Positions 6,671 through 8,527 of a stretch of DNA of 8,527 nt are shown one piece after another (within the stretch, counting starts at the first letter, position 1; each line of letters starts with the position of its first letter). Position numbers and translations under genes: made by a program. Source of the DNA: Methylothermaceae bacterium (GTDB lineage: Bacteria > Pseudomonadota > Gammaproteobacteria > Methylococcales > Methylothermaceae); assembly GCA_027024125.1 (NCBI GenBank), contig JALVSV010000495.1, positions 1 through 8,527 of the forward strand. The letters run 5' to 3'. Below the pieces are notes generated by a model, which saw only the letters and a program-made list of their open reading frames with translations, had not been told where the DNA came from and made no database searches.

Positions 6671-7242
6671 CAACCGAACAGGGGTTCCAGATTGACGTCG
6701 CTCTTTTCTTCGGCACTGAATTCCAGCAGCTTGCCAGGCAGAAAGCCGAGCCACCGGGCAATCAGAATGTCTGGAAATTGCTCGATTCGCACGTTGTTCC
6801 GATTGACGGAGGCATTGTAGAATTCGCGCCGGTCGGCGATGGCCTCCTCAAGCTGGCTGATTCTCGTCTCCAGATGGCGGAAAGACTGGTCAGCCTTGAG
6901 TTCCGGGTAATTCTCCGCCACTGCGAACAGGTTCATCAGCCCCTGCCGCAACTGGCCTTCCGCCATTCCCAACCTGCCAATATCCCCCTGCTGCTGGGCC
7001 TGAAACACGCTGCTTCTTGCCTTCATCACCTTCTCCAGAGTGTCTTGTTCAAACTTCATATAGCGTTTGCATACCTCAACCAGTTTGGGCAACTCATCGT
7101 GACGCTGCTTGAGCAGGACGTCGATGTTGGACCAGGCCTGTGATACCGCATGTTTCAATGAAACCAGGCGGTTGTAAATGACAACACCATAAACAAGCAG
7201 GATAATGATCAACGAAACCAACACGGCCAAAAATATCAGCAT
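6670..7242 (-). CDS. lemA: LemA family membrane protein
   Basis: LemA proteins are widespread small inner-membrane proteins of poorly defined function: one N-terminal membrane helix and a long helical bundle outside it. The 190 residues are typical for the family. Residues 1-23 form the membrane segment. Family motifs follow: WSNIDVLLKQRHDELP (37-52), ENYPELKA (110-117), RREFYNASVNRNN (138-150) and the C-terminal FPDILIARWLGF (156-167). The ATG at 7242 has GAGGA (7250-7254) at seven-base spacing. The gene is first in a two-gene unit with the GIDE-domain protein, a known pairing, and is divergent from the carbonic anhydrase gene. A sigma-S-like -10 lies just upstream. The symbol reflects family membership, not a tested function. 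Confidence 0.95.
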   Translation of the reverse strand: MLIFLAVLVSLIIILLVYGVVIYNRLVSLKHAVSQAWSNIDVLLKQRHDELPKLVEVCKRYMKFEQDTLEKVMKARSSVFQAQQQGDIGRLGMAEGQLRQGLMNLFAVAENYPELKADQSFRHLETRISQLEEAIADRREFYNASVNRNNVRIEQFPDILIARWLGFLPGKLLEFSAEEKSDVNLEPLFG

Positions 7243-7252
7243 GGAATATTCC
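7243..7252. repeat. 10-bp perfect palindrome in the lemA leader
   Basis: GGAATATTCC is fully self-complementary and lies between the lemA Shine-Dalgarno and its ATG, overlapping the ribosome binding site by three bases. It may be chance. If bound by a protein or paired in a dimer it would affect lemA translation or the divergent unit. Confidence 0.25.
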
Positions 7253-7270
7253 TCATTTCAATTTGTCTTT

Positions 7271-7280
7271 CAAGTATAGA
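7271..7280 (-). promoter_or_regulatory. Candidate lemA promoter -10, sigma-S-like
   Basis: The minus strand reads TCTATACTTG, with the -10 hexamer TATACT at 7274-7279. It resembles the RpoS extended -10 consensus and the element at 2498-2507. At 17-bp spacing the -35 position reads TCAAGT, a weak match that lies inside the start of the carbonic anhydrase gene. Transcription would begin near 7267, giving a leader of about 25 bases. Confidence 0.45.
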
Positions 7281-7285
7281 CTTTA

Positions 7286-7292
7286 AGGAGGT
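7286..7292 (+). promoter_or_regulatory. Strong Shine-Dalgarno deciding a TTG start
   Basis: AGGAGGT lies five bases before TTG at 7298. No ATG or GTG near the N-terminus is in frame at a usable distance, so the carbonic anhydrase gene very probably starts at TTG. Confidence 0.8.
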
Positions 7293-7297
7293 GGCAC

Positions 7298-7828
7298 TTG
7301 AGCCGAGTCACTTTTGAAGGTAACCTGCCTCACCTGGGGCATCGGGTATATATCGCCGACACCGCCTTGATCATTGGAGACGTTCACCTCGATGAGGACG
7401 TTTCCATCTGGCCCCATGTGGTCGTACGTGGTGACATTCATCACATCCATATCGGCAGCAGCAGCAACATTCAGGATGGGTCGGTGCTCCACGTCACCCA
7501 TGACGGTCCTTTCTCACCGGGTGGCTTTCCATTGACCATAGCTCAGAAGGTCACCGTCGGGCATCGTGCGGTCCTCCATGGATGCCAGATCGGAGACCTG
7601 TGTCTGATCGGCATCGGTGCCATCGTCATGGACGGGGCGATACTGGAAGAAGAAATCATTCTGGGTGCTGGCGCCTTGGTTCCACCAGGAAAGCGCCTGG
7701 AAAGCGGTCATCTGTATATCGGCAGCCCAGCACGCCAAAGCCGCCCGCTGTCCGATCAGGAACGCAAATTCCTCCACTATTCCGCAGAGCATTATGTGCA
7801 ACTGAAAAATCGCTACCTGAACAACTAG
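7298..7828 (+). CDS. Gamma-class carbonic anhydrase-like protein (YrdA/CamH type)
   Basis: Gamma carbonic anhydrases are trimers of left-handed beta-helices that bind zinc or iron between subunits and hydrate CO2. Many bacterial YrdA/PaaY-type members have weak or untested activity. The 176 residues fit the short class lacking the proton-shuttle acidic loop of archaeal Cam. Hexapeptide repeats run from about 18 to 130. The metal ligands expected by comparison with Cam (H81, H117, H122) correspond to H65 (SVLHV), H89 and H94 (VGHRAVLHG), all present. RGD (44-46) and NIQDG (57-61) are family-conserved. Translation starts at TTG with a strong AGGAGGT. The gene is divergent from lemA and lies four bases upstream of the ABC-F gene, so the two probably form one unit. 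Catalysis is inferred, not shown. Confidence 0.92.
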   Translation: MSRVTFEGNLPHLGHRVYIADTALIIGDVHLDEDVSIWPHVVVRGDIHHIHIGSSSNIQDGSVLHVTHDGPFSPGGFPLTIAQKVTVGHRAVLHGCQIGDLCLIGIGAIVMDGAILEEEIILGAGALVPPGKRLESGHLYIGSPARQSRPLSDQERKFLHYSAEHYVQLKNRYLNN

Positions 7829-7832
7829 AGCC

Positions 7833-8527
7833 ATGCTCAGCTTTCAAAACGTCTCACTACGCCGCGGCACCCGCCTGCTGTTCGAACATGCCGATTTCAC
7901 GATCCACCAGGGAGACAAGACAGGACTGGTGGGCGCCAACGGGGCCGGCAAAACGAGCCTGTTCGGACTGCTCTGTGGGGAACTTCCCCCCGATAGCGGC
8001 CAGATCCAGCTCCCCCCGGATCTGTCCATTGCCGCCGTCGCTCAGCATATCGAAGCACTGGACCGCCCTGCCCTGGAGTTCGTCCTTGACGGCGATAGAG
8101 AACTGCGGCAGGTCGAAGCCGAGCTGTCCCAGGCAAACCAAAGCGGCGATGGAATGCGTCAGGCAGAACTGCATGCCCGCTTGGAAAACATCGGTGGATA
8201 TCGAGCCAGGGCAAAGGCGGCTCAATTGCTCGATGGCCTCGGTTTCTTACCCGAGGACATTGAAAGACCTGTTGGTGACTTCTCCGGCGGCTGGAGGATG
8301 CGCCTCAACCTGGCTCAGGCATTGATGTGCCGTTCCGATCTCCTGTTGCTGGACGAACCCACCAACCATCTGGATCTCGATGCGGTGATCTGGCTGCAGG
8401 AATGGCTGAGAGTCTACCCGGGCACACTGATATTGATTTCCCACGACCGGGATTTTCTCGACCAGGTCTGTGATCACATCCTCCATTTGGAACACGGACA
8501 TATCAAACATTACCGTGGCAATTATTC
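7833..8527 (+). CDS. ABC-F family ATPase, YheS-like, N-terminal part (cut by window edge)
   Basis: ABC-F proteins are soluble twin-ATPase proteins without membrane domains, and many act at the ribosomal E site. From ATG at 7833, 231 codons are visible, covering the first ATPase domain. Present are Walker A GANGAGKT (34-41), the signature SGGWRMRL (151-158), Walker B with LLLLDEPTNHLD (170-181) and the switch histidine in SHDRDF (H204). EPTNHLD and SGGW are hallmarks of the ABC-F group. The region between Walker A and the signature is helical and acidic (about 76-140), as in YheS/Uup proteins. YheS is my best guess from the general look of the domain; Uup is not excluded, because the inter-domain linker and second domain lie outside the window. 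The start is four bases after the carbonic anhydrase stop, without a strong ribosome binding site of its own. Confidence 0.93.
   Translation, partial: MLSFQNVSLRRGTRLLFEHADFTIHQGDKTGLVGANGAGKTSLFGLLCGELPPDSGQIQLPPDLSIAAVAQHIEALDRPALEFVLDGDRELRQVEAELSQANQSGDGMRQAELHARLENIGGYRARAKAAQLLDGLGFLPEDIERPVGDFSGGWRMRLNLAQALMCRSDLLLLDEPTNHLDLDAVIWLQEWLRVYPGTLILISHDRDFLDQVCDHILHLEHGHIKHYRGNY

Noticed and set aside
6671..6754. Upstream extension of the GIDE gene to ATG at 6754
   Set aside because: The extra 28 residues are charged, lie inside lemA in another frame, and would put a soluble tail before the membrane helix. The TGATG junction at 6668-6672 gives a natural coupled start.
7582..8325. Open frame of 247 codons on the plus strand
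   Set aside because: It runs out of frame across the carbonic anhydrase and ABC-F genes, both of which have full sets of family motifs. Its Ser/Pro/Arg-rich product is typical of a shadow frame.

Overview
The window looks like ordinary chromosome of a gammaproteobacterium. The evidence is a typical proteobacterial Pgi, RsmI directly followed by a bacterial type A RNase P RNA gene, a LemA/GIDE pair, a YrdA-like gamma carbonic anhydrase and a YheS-like ABC-F ATPase. Coding density is high. I see no tRNA, rRNA, CRISPR array, insertion sequence or prophage gene. The genus cannot be told from the sequence.

Layout from left to right. (1) 1-503, minus strand: the N-terminal part of a Tat-type exported multicopper oxidase, cut off by the window edge. 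(2) 621-2285, minus: complete pgi (glucose-6-phosphate isomerase). (3) 2286-2594: a divergent intergenic region with an extended -10 promoter facing pgi, a perfect 9-bp inverted repeat, and a promoter facing right whose -10 resembles the sigma-S type. (4) 2595-3587, plus: a possible 45-codon membrane ORF whose stop codon directly abuts the start of rsmI. (5) 3621-3980, plus: rnpB. (6) 4072-5748, plus: a 558-residue protein with a PilZ-like C-terminal region, starting at GTG. (7) 5741-7242, minus: lemA followed by a GIDE-domain membrane protein, translationally coupled; the second gene converges on the PilZ-like gene and overlaps it by 8 bp. (8) 7298-8527, plus: a gamma carbonic anhydrase starting at TTG, then the first half of an ABC-F ATPase cut by the window edge.

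Most products are housekeeping: sugar phosphate isomerisation (Pgi), 16S rRNA methylation (RsmI), tRNA 5' maturation (RnpB) and ribosome-associated ATPase activity (ABC-F). The less understood parts are the PilZ-like protein, which may sense c-di-GMP, and the LemA/GIDE envelope pair, whose GIDE partner carries a canonical EF-hand calcium loop. I found no clear new multi-gene system. The best leads are the EF-hand in the GIDE protein, the unusual PilZ-like architecture, the small ORF fused end to end with rsmI, and the palindrome in the pgi/rsmI intergenic region.
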